64,000 bases of DNA. Source: Aquincola tertiaricarbonis (GTDB lineage Bacteria > Pseudomonadota > Gammaproteobacteria > Burkholderiales > Burkholderiaceae_C). Shown one piece after another: positions 47,969 through 56,195 of this stretch. The notes under the pieces were generated by a model that was given only the letters and a program-made list of their open reading frames with translations, was not told the origin of the DNA and did not search any database. Within the stretch, counting starts at the first letter, position 1; the number at the start of each line of letters is the position of its first letter. The stretch covers positions 1,054,001-1,118,000 of the forward strand of contig NZ_CP097636.1 in the NCBI RefSeq assembly GCF_023573145.1, read 5' to 3'. A program made the position numbers and the translations under genes.

Positions 47969-50101
47969 TCAAAGGTCTAGCTGAAAAGATGCGCGAAAAG
48001 TTCGTGGCGCCAGGGGGTAGAGGTACGCATGGCCGAACTGGAAGGGCGATTCGCGCCAGGCCCGCTTGTCGGTCAGGTTGTCCACGCCCAGCCGCCAGGT
48101 GACCTGGCTGCCCTGCAGCCGCTGCAGGTAGCGCAGGCCCAGGCTGGTGGTGGTCCAGCCGGGGATGCGGGCGCTGTTGTCCTCCAGCACCATCTTGTTG
48201 CCCTCGTACACCAGGCCGGCCTGCAGCTGCAGGCCGGGCACCGCCGGCATCGCATAGCTGCCTTGCAGCCGCAGCGTGCGCGGCGGCACGTTGGTGGGAC
48301 GGTTGCCGTCGTTCGCGCCAAAGCCCTCGCCACGCACGCGGGCGTGCAGCCACATCGCGCTGGCATTCAGCTGCCAGGGGCCGGTGCGCCAGCCCAGGGC
48401 GGCCTCCAGGCCGCGGTGGCGCGCGCTGCCGGCGTTGCGGCGCACGCAGCTGTCATCGGCGTCGCAAACGTCAGCCGCCATCGGCCGGTCGATCGAGAAG
48501 GCCACCAGCGAGGCGTTGATGTCGCCTTCTTCGTGCTTGATGCCCAGCTCGGTCTGGCGGCTCTTCAGTGCCGGCAGCGCCTCGCCCGCATTGCGGTAGC
48601 GGCTGCGGTTGGGCACCACGTCCGATTCCAACCCCTGGCCCCAGCTTGCATAGACAAGTGTGGCCGGCGTCAACTCGTGGCTCAGCGCCAGCCAGGGCAG
48701 GGTCTCGCCCTGGCTGTAGCTGGTCGGGCGCGAGCCGTCGGTGCGCACGCTGTCGCGGTGCAGCCGGGTGTGGCGCAGGCCGGCCCACAGGCGCAGGTCC
48801 TGTGTCAGCGAGACCACGTCGCGCAGGTACAGCTCGGTGTTGCGCTCGTCGCGGTTGGTGTTGGCATCGCCCAGCGTGGGGTCGGGCTCCGTCACCGCCG
48901 TGCCGTCGATGTTGCCCACGCCCACGTAGTTGTAGGCCTGGCCCTGCAGCCGGCTCTTGTAGCGGGTGAACAGCACGCCGGTGCTGATCTGGTGGCTCAG
49001 GCCGGCCAGGCTTGCGCTGCCGCTGGCCGACAGGTCCAGCGCATCGCTGCGGCGGCGCTCGTTGTCGCTGCGGAAGTCGTAGAGGTCGAACGTGCCGTCG
49101 CTGCAGTAGCGGTCGTAATTGCCTTCGGCTTCACAGCCGAAAGGGTAGGCCAGCCGGTCGTCGCTGGTCAGCCGCTGCGTCATGCCATGGGCCACCAGGC
49201 GCCAGTCACCGCCCAGCTTCTGTTGCAGCCGCAGCGAGGCGGTGTTGCCCTCCAGCACCACCGGCTGCGACCACGGCTGGTTGTTGAGGTTGGTGCGCGG
49301 GTCGATGCGGCTGGCATCGGGCACGCGGCTGCCCAGCAGGCTGAAGCCGGGCACGCTGGGCTGGCTTTGCAGCGAATGCTCGAACTCGGCTTCCAGCAGC
49401 GTGTCGGGCGCAATGCGCCAGTCGCCGGCCAGCGACAGCTGGCGCGCATGGCCTTGCAGCGAACGGGTCTGCGGATCGAGGTGGTCGTAGGCCGCATTCA
49501 CCCGCAGGCCGAACGCCTCGTTCTGGCCGAAGCGCTGGCTCAGGTCGGCGGCCACCCCCACGCTGCCGTTCTCGCGCCAGCTCAGGCCGGCACTGCGCAC
49601 GTTGCCATCGGGCCGTTTGACCACGAAGTTCACCAGCCCGCCGGGGGCGCTGGTGCCGGCCTGGATGCCGCTGGTGCCCTTGAGCACCTCGATGCGTTCC
49701 TTGTTGGCCAGGCCGATGGCGGTCTCGGCATTGATGGGCAGGCCGTCGCGCCGGTAGTTGAAGCGGTTGTCCAGCACATAGCCGCGCACCGACAGGAAGC
49801 TCCAGTAGCCCTCGGAGTTGTAGGCGTCGGACAGGCTGGCGTCCAGCCGCGTCAGGTCGGACAGGCGCGTGGCGCCGAGGTCGTCCAACATCGTGGTGGT
49901 GATCACGTTGCCGGCCAGCGGCACCTTGGACAGCGGCTGGTTGCCAAAGCCGCCGATGCCGGGTGCGAGGTTCAGCACGCGGCCGGTGACTTCGATGGTT
50001 TGTGTGGCGGTGGCCGGGGTCTGCGCCTGGGCGGGCAGCATGGCCAGGCCGGCGGCGGCGGCCAGCGTGGTGAGCGAAAAGCGGAAAACAGCGGAAGCCA
50101 T
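47969..50101 (-). CDS. TonB-dependent receptor, probable thiamine (precursor) importer
   Basis: A 710-residue outer-membrane receptor. Signal peptide MASAVFRFSLTTLAAAAGLA (cleavage near AQAQ), then the plug domain with QTIEVTGRV and RVLNLAPGI (TonB-box-like), DLTRLDASLSDAYNSEGYWS and FNYRRDGLPINAETAIGLAN, and a 22-strand barrel that ends in FRASFQLDL; the terminal residue is Leu, not Phe. TonB and ExbBD give energy from elsewhere. A TPP riboswitch lies directly upstream, so expression should rise when thiamine is scarce. Transport of thiamine or its pyrimidine is inference. Confidence 0.9.
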   Translation of the reverse strand: MASAVFRFSLTTLAAAAGLAMLPAQAQTPATATQTIEVTGRVLNLAPGIGGFGNQPLSKVPLAGNVITTTMLDDLGATRLSDLTRLDASLSDAYNSEGYWSFLSVRGYVLDNRFNYRRDGLPINAETAIGLANKERIEVLKGTSGIQAGTSAPGGLVNFVVKRPDGNVRSAGLSWRENGSVGVAADLSQRFGQNEAFGLRVNAAYDHLDPQTRSLQGHARQLSLAGDWRIAPDTLLEAEFEHSLQSQPSVPGFSLLGSRVPDASRIDPRTNLNNQPWSQPVVLEGNTASLRLQQKLGGDWRLVAHGMTQRLTSDDRLAYPFGCEAEGNYDRYCSDGTFDLYDFRSDNERRRSDALDLSASGSASLAGLSHQISTGVLFTRYKSRLQGQAYNYVGVGNIDGTAVTEPDPTLGDANTNRDERNTELYLRDVVSLTQDLRLWAGLRHTRLHRDSVRTDGSRPTSYSQGETLPWLALSHELTPATLVYASWGQGLESDVVPNRSRYRNAGEALPALKSRQTELGIKHEEGDINASLVAFSIDRPMAADVCDADDSCVRRNAGSARHRGLEAALGWRTGPWQLNASAMWLHARVRGEGFGANDGNRPTNVPPRTLRLQGSYAMPAVPGLQLQAGLVYEGNKMVLEDNSARIPGWTTTSLGLRYLQRLQGSQVTWRLGVDNLTDKRAWRESPFQFGHAYLYPLAPRTFRASFQLDL

Positions 50102-50179
50102 CGTAGTCTCAGGTCGATGGCAGGGTGCAAAGCGGCGTGGCGTGCGGCACCGGCGTAAGCGGTGCGGCGGACCGCGGTC

Positions 50180-50272
50180 CGTCGGCTTCCCTGCGCGAGG
50201 ATTACCTCAATCAGGTTCAAAGGGACTGTCTCAGTCGGCCTGCCTGCGCAAGCCAACACCCCCAGCGAAGTG
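50180..50272 (-). promoter_or_regulatory. TPP riboswitch upstream of the TonB-dependent receptor
   Basis: On the minus strand the THI-box core is present: GGGGGTG at the 5' side, CTGAGA, then CCCTTTGAACCTGAT, GGTAAT and a closing GGGAA (50188-50192). It sits about 80 bases before the receptor start, and TPP binding would be expected to lower receptor expression. Confidence 0.92.
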
Positions 50273-50354
50273 CCGCAGCCCGTGGGCTGCAGCAGCCGCG
50301 ATTGTAGGCGGGGCTTCACATTTCTTCGCACAGGGCGCTGTGGCCATAATCGGG

Positions 50355-50438
50355 GCTTGCTAGGGGTGTCGTGCGCCGCACGACTGAGAAACACCCTTTG
50401 AACCTGAACTGGGTCATGCCAGCGGAGGGAAGCAGCAC
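50355..50438 (+). promoter_or_regulatory. TPP riboswitch upstream of thiDOSGE
   Basis: The plus strand has AGGGGTG (50362-50368), CTGAGAAACACCCTTTGAACCTGAA, TGGGTCATGCCAGCG and the closing GGAGGGAAGC, the complete THI-box. It lies 73 bases before the thiD start (50511) and divergent from the riboswitch of the TonB receptor. Confidence 0.95.
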
Positions 50439-50510
50439 CGGCCACCCGACGGACAACCCCAGGCCGGTCCATCTTCCGGCCCCGGCATGCCCGCATGCCG
50501 AAGGATGCCG

Positions 50511-51383
50511 ATGACCACCGACCCGATTGAAGCCGCGAGCGCCGCCCTGGCGCGTTATGCGCGGGTGCTCACCATCGCCGGCTCCGACAGCGGTGGCGGC
50601 GCCGGCATCCAGGCCGACCTGAAGACCTTCGCCGCGCTGGGCTGCTTCGGCACCAGCGCCATCACCGCCATCACGGCGCAGAACACCCGGGGCGTGCGCG
50701 CCATCCATGCGGTGCCGGTGGCCGTGCTGGCCGCGCAGATCGACGCGGTGCTGGAAGACATCGGCACCGACGCGGTGAAGATCGGCATGCTGCATTCGGC
50801 CGAGACGGCGCGCTGCGTGGCCGCGGCGATCGACCGCCATGCGCTGCGACCGGTGGTGCTGGACCCGGTGATGATCGCCACCAGCGGCGACGCGCTGATC
50901 GACCGGGATGCGGTGCAGGTCATCGTGCAGGCTTTGCTGCCGCGGGCCACGCTGATCACGCCCAACCTGGACGAAGCCGCCTTGCTGCTGGGCCGCGCCA
51001 TCGTGTCGGTGGACGAGCTGGAGGCGGCGGCCGACGGGCTGCTGGCCCTGGGCGCGCAGGCGGTGCTGCTGAAGGGCGGCCACCTGCCCGGTGCGCAGGT
51101 GGTGGATGTGCTGAAGTCGCGCGACGGCCTGCACCGCCGTTTCAGTGCGGCGCGCATCCACAGCCGCAACCTGCATGGCACCGGCTGCACGCTCGCCTCG
51201 GCCGTGGCCGCGCAGCTGGCGCTGGGTCTGGGCCTGGCCGATGCGGTGGGCGCCGCACATGCCTACGTGCAGCAGGCGCTGCGGCAGGGCGCCGACGTGC
51301 AGACCGGCGCTGGCAACGGGCCGTTGAACCATGGCCATGCACCGCGGGCCATGCAGAAGATCCGGCCCGGGAGCCTGCGATGA
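50511..51383 (+). CDS. thiD: Hydroxymethylpyrimidine/phosphomethylpyrimidine kinase
   Basis: Phosphorylates HMP twice to HMP-PP, the pyrimidine half of thiamine. I chose ATG 50511 (MTTDPIEAASAALARYARVL), which has GAAGG six bases upstream; earlier ATGs at 50487 and 50505 are less well placed. The 290 residues match the ribokinase-fold ThiD: LTIAGSDSGGGAGIQADLKTF near 19-39, ITAITAQNTRGV, LDPVMIATSGDAL and NLHGTGCTLASAVAAQLALG with the catalytic Cys-Thr region. It is the first gene of the riboswitch-controlled operon and overlaps thiO. Confidence 0.95.
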   Translation: MTTDPIEAASAALARYARVLTIAGSDSGGGAGIQADLKTFAALGCFGTSAITAITAQNTRGVRAIHAVPVAVLAAQIDAVLEDIGTDAVKIGMLHSAETARCVAAAIDRHALRPVVLDPVMIATSGDALIDRDAVQVIVQALLPRATLITPNLDEAALLLGRAIVSVDELEAAADGLLALGAQAVLLKGGHLPGAQVVDVLKSRDGLHRRFSAARIHSRNLHGTGCTLASAVAAQLALGLGLADAVGAAHAYVQQALRQGADVQTGAGNGPLNHGHAPRAMQKIRPGSLR

Positions 51384-52420
51384 ACGGACGCCACATCGGC
51401 ATTGCCGGTGCCGGGTTGCTGGGCCGGCTGCTGGCCTGGCGGCTGTCGGCGGCCGGGCATCGGGTGGAAGTGTTCGACCCGGCGGCCGGGCCCGACGACC
51501 GCACACCGCCCCAGGCCGCGGGCTGGACGGCGGCCGGCATGCTCAGCCCCATCGCCGAGCTGGAAACCGCCGACCTGGCCACCGCCCGGCGCGGCTGGCG
51601 CAGCCTGGACCTGTGGGCTGAGTGGCTGCCCAGGTTGCCTAGACAAGTGGACTTTCGGCGCCAGTGCAGCCTGCTGCTGGCCCACCGGGCCGATGCAGGC
51701 AGTGCGCAGCGGCTGCTGGCGGTGCTGGCGGCCAAGGGCGCGGCGTGGCCGGGCCCGCAGCCCTTGAGCCTGCCGCAGCTCGCGGAACTGGAGCCCGCAG
51801 TGCATGGCCCCGCGCTGGCCTGGCTGCTGCCCGGTGAAGGCCAGGTGCATGCGGTGCAGGCGATGCAAGCCCTGGCCGAGGCCGCCACGGCGCAAGGCGT
51901 GCGCTGGCACTGGCAGCAGCCCGTGACCGAGGCCGAACCCGGCCGGCTCGACGGGCGCCGCTTCGACCATGTGTTCGACGTGCGCGGCCTGGGCGCGCGG
52001 CCGGCCTTGCCGGTGCGCGGCGTGCGCGGTGAAGTGGCCTGGGTGCAGGCCCGCGGTCTGGTGCTGAACCGGCCGCTGCGCCTGCTGCACCCGCGCTGGC
52101 GGGTGTACCTGGTGCCGCGGCCGGATGACGTGGTGCTGGTGGGCGCTACCGAGATCGAATCGGAAGACCGCTCACCGGTCTCGGTGCGCAGCCTGCTGGG
52201 CCTGCTCAGCGCGGCCCACAGCGTGCTGCCCGAGCTGGCCGAAGGCCGGGTGCTGCACCTGGAAACCAACCTGCGCCCCGCGCTGCCCGACAACCTGCCC
52301 TGCCTGCACACGCAGCCGGGGCTCACCCGCATCAATGGCCTCTTTCGCCACGGCTGGCTGTTGGCGCCAGCCATGGTGGAAGAGGCGCTGGCGGCCTCGA
52401 CATTGGAGAGCTTGGTATGA
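51380..52420 (+). CDS. thiO: FAD-dependent glycine oxidase ThiO
   Basis: A 346-residue flavoprotein that oxidises glycine to iminoglycine (dehydroglycine), a building block of the thiazole ring. The N-terminal dinucleotide fold IGIAGAGLLGRLLAWRLSAA (residues 6-25) and QAAGWTAAGMLSPIAELE are the FAD region; the C-terminal PSGHCHYR-like stretch is replaced by TRINGLFRHGWLLAPAMVEE, the flavin-closing segment seen in ThiO. ATGA overlaps link it to thiD and thiS. ThiG uses its product with ThiS-thiocarboxylate. Confidence 0.93.
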   Translation: MNGRHIGIAGAGLLGRLLAWRLSAAGHRVEVFDPAAGPDDRTPPQAAGWTAAGMLSPIAELETADLATARRGWRSLDLWAEWLPRLPRQVDFRRQCSLLLAHRADAGSAQRLLAVLAAKGAAWPGPQPLSLPQLAELEPAVHGPALAWLLPGEGQVHAVQAMQALAEAATAQGVRWHWQQPVTEAEPGRLDGRRFDHVFDVRGLGARPALPVRGVRGEVAWVQARGLVLNRPLRLLHPRWRVYLVPRPDDVVLVGATEIESEDRSPVSVRSLLGLLSAAHSVLPELAEGRVLHLETNLRPALPDNLPCLHTQPGLTRINGLFRHGWLLAPAMVEEALAASTLESLV

Positions 52421-52650
52421 CGGAACCCGCCACCGCAGCGGTCACGCCCATCACCGTACAGGTGGGCGGCCAACCGCACGCACTACCCGCTGGCTGCAGC
52501 CTGGCTGCGCTGGTCGAGCAATTGGGCCATGCGCCCGACAGCGTGGCCACCGCGGTCAATGGCGCCTTCGTCGCTCGCGCCCAGCGCGCCCACCATGCCC
52601 TGGCCGATGGCGACCAGGTGCAGTGCTTCAAACCCATCACAGGAGGTTGA
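52417..52650 (+). CDS. thiS: Sulfur-carrier protein ThiS
   Basis: A 77-residue ubiquitin-fold protein ending in GG (KPITGG), the C-terminus that becomes a thiocarboxylate. The last ten residues, the [10 protein letters not shown] strand and the hydrophobic [14 protein letters not shown] are characteristic. It begins with an Ala-rich extension of about 12 residues that usual ThiS (65-66 residues) lacks. The gene overlaps thiO and is followed by thiG after one base. Confidence 0.95.
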   Translation: MTEPATAAVTPITVQVGGQPHALPAGCSLAALVEQLGHAPDSVATAVNGAFVARAQRAHHALADGDQVQCFKPITGG

Positions 52651-52651
52651 C

Positions 52652-53464
52652 GTGACCGACTCACACACCCCGCCCGACGAGGCCACCTGGCTGCTGGCCG
52701 ATGTGCCGCTGCGCAGCCGCTTTCTGCTGGGCACCGCGGGCTACCCGTCACCTCAGGTGCTGCAGCAGGCCATCGCCGCCTCGGGCACCGGCGTGGTCAC
52801 CGTGGGCCTGAAGCGCGAGCTGGCCGGCGATGGCAGCGGCGCCCAGGGCGCTTTCATGGACATCATCCGCGCCAGCGGCGCGCGGCTGCTGCCCAACACT
52901 GCCGGCTGCCGCAGCGCGCGCGAGGCCGTGACGCTGGCCCACATGGCGCGTGAGCTGCTGGGCACCCACTGGATCAAGCTGGAAGTGGTGGGCGACGAGC
53001 ACACGCTGCAGCCCGACCCGTTTGAACTGGTGGCCGCGGCCACGCAGCTGGTGCGTGACGGCTTCGAGGTGTTTCCGTACTGCACCGACGACCTGGTGAG
53101 CTGCCAGCGCCTGCTGGATGCGGGCTGCCGCATCCTGATGCCCTGGGGCGCGCCGATCGGCTCGGGGCAGGGCTTGCTCAACCCCTGGGCGCTGCGCACG
53201 CTGCGGGCGCGTCTGCCGGGGGTCACGCTGATCGTCGATGCCGGGCTGGGTGCGCCGTCGCATGCGGCGCAGGCGATGGAGCTGGGCTTCGATGCGGTGC
53301 TGCTCAACTCGGCGGTGGCGCAGGCGGGTGATCCGGTGCGCATGGCCGCGGCCTTTGCGCATGCGGTGCGGGGCGGCTGGCTGGGCCATGCGGCCGGGCT
53401 GATCGCCGCGCAGGACATGGCGGTGGCCAGCACCCCGGTGGGCGGACGGCCGTTCGATCTATGA
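52652..53464 (+). CDS. thiG: Thiazole synthase ThiG
   Basis: Forms the thiazole phosphate from 1-deoxy-D-xylulose 5-phosphate, dehydroglycine and ThiS-thiocarboxylate. I chose GTG 52652 with AGGAGG (52641-52646) five bases upstream, the strongest signal here. The 270-residue barrel has [50 protein letters not shown] with the Schiff-base lysine, [16 protein letters not shown] for phosphate, and [20 protein letters not shown]. The end overlaps thiE by four bases. Confidence 0.96.
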   Translation: MTDSHTPPDEATWLLADVPLRSRFLLGTAGYPSPQVLQQAIAASGTGVVTVGLKRELAGDGSGAQGAFMDIIRASGARLLPNTAGCRSAREAVTLAHMARELLGTHWIKLEVVGDEHTLQPDPFELVAAATQLVRDGFEVFPYCTDDLVSCQRLLDAGCRILMPWGAPIGSGQGLLNPWALRTLRARLPGVTLIVDAGLGAPSHAAQAMELGFDAVLLNSAVAQAGDPVRMAAAFAHAVRGGWLGHAAGLIAAQDMAVASTPVGGRPFDL

Positions 53465-54354
53465 GCAGCCCCCTGGACCCCAAGACCGCCGTGGCCCTGG
53501 CCTTCGGCGTGGCCGCCGACACCCCGCTGCAGGCGGCGCAGCAGCTGGGCTTCGTGGACCGCGAAGCCGCCATCCTGGCGCAGATGTTCGAAGCCCAGCG
53601 CCGCCGCACGCCGCCGGGTGCCTCGCTGGCCGGCTTTGCCCTGCGGGCCGAGAACCTGCCGGTGCGCCCACCGGCGCAGGCTTTTGCGCCGCTGGTGGAG
53701 CGCCGCATGGGCCTGTATGCCATCGTCGACAGTGCCGACTGGGTGGCGCGGGTGCTGCAGGCCGGCATCCGCACCGTGCAGCTGCGCATCAAGCAGGCAC
53801 CGCCGCAGGCACTGGCCGCGCAGATCCGCCGCAGCGTGCAGGCCGCGCAGGCGGCGGGGGCGCAGCTCTTCATCAACGACCACTGGCAACTGGCCATCGA
53901 GCACGGCGCCTACGGCGTGCACCTGGGCCAGGAAGACCTGGACACCGCCGACCTGGAAGCCATCCGCGCGGCCGGCCTGCGCCTGGGCCTGAGCACCCAT
54001 GCCTACTGGGAGGTGTGCCGCGCATGGGCCCTGGGGCCCAGCTACATCGCCTGCGGGCCCATCCATGCCACGCAGCTGAAGGTGATGCCCTGGACACCGC
54101 AGGGCGAAGGCAACCTGGCCTACTGGTGCGCGCTGCTGCAGGCGCTGCCGGTGGTGGGCATCGGCGGCATGGACGCCGCCCGCTGCGCCGAGGCCATGCG
54201 CTGTGGTGCCGATGGCGTGTGCGTGGTCAGCGCCATCACCGGCGCGGCCGACCCCGAAGCCGCGATGGCCGCGCTGCAGCAGGCGGTGCGGCAAGGACAA
54301 GGGGCGCCGAAGCGCCCCGTGCCGTGGTTGCCGCAGCCCACGCTGCGGCGTTAG
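53461..54354 (+). CDS. thiE: Thiamine-phosphate synthase with N-terminal extension
   Basis: Joins HMP-PP and thiazole phosphate to thiamine phosphate. The C-terminal 210 residues are a ThiE barrel: [20 protein letters not shown] (from 83), [52 protein letters not shown] and [20 protein letters not shown]. ThiE is usually about 210 residues; here about 82 extra residues, starting [20 protein letters not shown], precede it, with no motif I recognise. A GGGGCGC/GCGCCCC hairpin at 54301-54318 lies inside the last codons. It ends the thi operon and is convergent with terC, six bases apart. Confidence 0.92.
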   Translation: MSSPLDPKTAVALAFGVAADTPLQAAQQLGFVDREAAILAQMFEAQRRRTPPGASLAGFALRAENLPVRPPAQAFAPLVERRMGLYAIVDSADWVARVLQAGIRTVQLRIKQAPPQALAAQIRRSVQAAQAAGAQLFINDHWQLAIEHGAYGVHLGQEDLDTADLEAIRAAGLRLGLSTHAYWEVCRAWALGPSYIACGPIHATQLKVMPWTPQGEGNLAYWCALLQALPVVGIGGMDAARCAEAMRCGADGVCVVSAITGAADPEAAMAALQQAVRQGQGAPKRPVPWLPQPTLRR

Positions 54355-54360
54355 GGGTGG

Positions 54361-55356
54361 TCAGCCCTGCTGCGGCAGCGTGGCGGGCTGGCCGCGGGTC
54401 TTCCACATCGAGAACACCACGCCACCGGCGATCAGGCCCACGGTGACCGACAGGCTCAGCAGCGGCGGCGTCTTGCCGATGAAGTTCACCAGGAAGATCT
54501 TGCTGCCGATGAACACCAGCACCAGGGCCAGCGCGTACTTGAGGTAGGCGAAGCGGTGGATCATCGCGGCCAGCGCGAAGTACAGCGCCCGCAGGCCCAG
54601 GATCGCGAAGATGTTGCTGGTGTAGACGATGAACGGGTCGGTGGTGATGGCGAAGATGGCCGGCACCGAGTCCACCGCGAAGATCAGGTCCGCGAACTCC
54701 ACCAGGCACAGCGCCAGGAACAGCGGCGTGGCCCACAGCACGGCCTGGCCGGTCTGCGGATGCGGCTGCCGCACGAAGAAGGCATTGCCGTGCAGCGTGG
54801 GCGTCACGCGCATGACCTTGCGCAGCAGCTTGAGCATCGGGTTGTTCGACAGGTCGGGCTGGTGGTCGGCGAACCACAGCATCTTGATGCCGGTGGCCAC
54901 CAGGAAGGCGCCGAACACGTACAGCACCCAGCTGAACTGCGTGACCAGCGCGGCACCCAGGCCGATCATGATGGCGCGCAGCACGATCACGCCCAGGATG
55001 CCCCAGAACAGCACCCGGTGCTGGTAGGCCCGCGGGATCGCGAAGAAGCCGAAGATCATCGCGATGACGAACACGTTGTCCATCGACAGCGACTTCTCGA
55101 TCAGAAAGCCGGTGTAGTACTCGATGCCGCTTTGCGCACCCAGCATCCACCACACCCAGGCGCCGAACAGCAGTCCGGCGCCGATGTAGCCGGCCGACAG
55201 CCACAGGCTCTCGGTCACGCCGATTTCCTTCTCGTCCTTGTGCAGCACGCCCAGGTCGAAGGTGAGCAGGCTGATGACGATGCCGATGAAGACCAGCCAC
55301 AACCACACCGGCTGTGACAGGAAGGGGGAGCTGAGGAAGGTCTGCAAGGTTTGCAT
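54361..55356 (-). CDS. TerC-family integral membrane protein
   Basis: A 331-residue protein with about nine predicted spans and the TerC markers: LLTFDLGVLHKDEKEIGVTE, SLSMDNVFVIAMIFGFFAIP with its paired acidic residues, and the second half with FADLIFAVDSVPAIFAITTD, then NIFAILGLRALYFALAAMIHRF and a C-terminal IGSKIFLVNFIGKTPP. TerC proteins are linked to tellurium resistance, metal handling (Alx-like, Mn) or protein secretion-linked loading of metalloenzymes; which one applies is not clear. No Mn (yybP-ykoY) riboswitch is seen upstream. Confidence 0.93.
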   Translation of the reverse strand: MQTLQTFLSSPFLSQPVWLWLVFIGIVISLLTFDLGVLHKDEKEIGVTESLWLSAGYIGAGLLFGAWVWWMLGAQSGIEYYTGFLIEKSLSMDNVFVIAMIFGFFAIPRAYQHRVLFWGILGVIVLRAIMIGLGAALVTQFSWVLYVFGAFLVATGIKMLWFADHQPDLSNNPMLKLLRKVMRVTPTLHGNAFFVRQPHPQTGQAVLWATPLFLALCLVEFADLIFAVDSVPAIFAITTDPFIVYTSNIFAILGLRALYFALAAMIHRFAYLKYALALVLVFIGSKIFLVNFIGKTPPLLSLSVTVGLIAGGVVFSMWKTRGQPATLPQQG

Positions 55357-55567
55357 GGCGCTTTCCGCGAAGAGGTATGGGAATGGCCGTCAGCGTAGGC
55401 ATCGGCATGCTGGCGGCAAAGCAGCGTCTGGCGCAGCCACGTTGAGGAAAAAACTGAAGGTTCGCAAGGCCGCCATCGCGGTGAGTCTTTGCCGGGCACC
55501 TTCGATGCGCAGCGGCGCGGCCAGAATGGCCATGGGCATCCGCCCACGGAACCGGAGAGAACACCTG

Positions 55568-56146
55568 ATGACAGCCCATACCCTGGCCCGCGCCGCCGCC
55601 GCACTGGCGGCCGGCCTGGCCATCGCCGCCCCCGCCCAAGCCGAGCTGTACTGGGACTTCGCCTACACCGCTGCCGGCGTTTCGGCCAGCGGCATCCTCA
55701 TCACCGAAGACGTGGCCAACGGCAGCGGCTACTACCTGGCCACCGGCATCCTGGGCCAGCGCAACGGCAGCAGCATCACCGGGCTGCAAGCCACCGGCAC
55801 CGCCATTCCGCTGAACGAGCCCTTCGAGGTGGACAACCTGGTGCGTGCCGACGGCCGCCTGACCAGCCATGGTCTGGGCTTTGCCACCGCGTCGGGCGAG
55901 TACGCCAACCTGTTCCGCGCCAGCTGGCTGTCGCCGCCGCAGGTGGTGGAGTTCGCGTCGATGCCGTCGCAGAACAGCACCACCGAAGGCACGGTGAGCT
56001 GGATCTTCAGCGCCCGCACGGCGCCGCTGCCGCCGGTGCCGGAGCCCGCCAGCGCAGCGCTGGCGCTGGCCGGCCTGGCGGTGGTGGGCGGGGTTGCGCT
56101 GCGGCGTTCACGTGGCCCCGCACCACACCGGGCGCCCGGATGTTGA
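55568..56146 (+). CDS. PEP-CTERM-anchored exported protein
   Basis: A 192-residue protein from ATG 55568 with a signal peptide (MTAHTLARAAAALAAGLAIA, cleavage near AQAE). The body, residues 27-165, is a beta-rich, Gly/Ser-rich region with no known catalytic site. The C-terminus carries the full PEP-CTERM sorting signal: VPEPASAALALAGLAVVGGV then RRSRG, a Pro-Glu-Pro, one hydrophobic span and a basic end. Such proteins are handled by an exosortase (EpsH/XrtA), which is not in this window, and are found in exopolysaccharide-producing bacteria. It is convergent with the sulfatase gene. Confidence 0.9.
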   Translation: MTAHTLARAAAALAAGLAIAAPAQAELYWDFAYTAAGVSASGILITEDVANGSGYYLATGILGQRNGSSITGLQATGTAIPLNEPFEVDNLVRADGRLTSHGLGFATASGEYANLFRASWLSPPQVVEFASMPSQNSTTEGTVSWIFSARTAPLPPVPEPASAALALAGLAVVGGVALRRSRGPAPHRAPGC

Positions 56147-56195
56147 AGAAGGGGTGCTGCGCCGGCACCGGCTGCCGGCCATGGCGGTATGACAG

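Noticed and set aside
54301..54318. GGGGCGC/GCGCCCC hairpin as terminator of the thi operon
   Set aside because: It lies inside the last codons of thiE and lacks a T run.
55357..55567. A manganese (yybP-ykoY) riboswitch upstream of terC
   Set aside because: TerC/Alx genes are often preceded by this riboswitch, but I could not find its conserved core in the gap on the minus strand.
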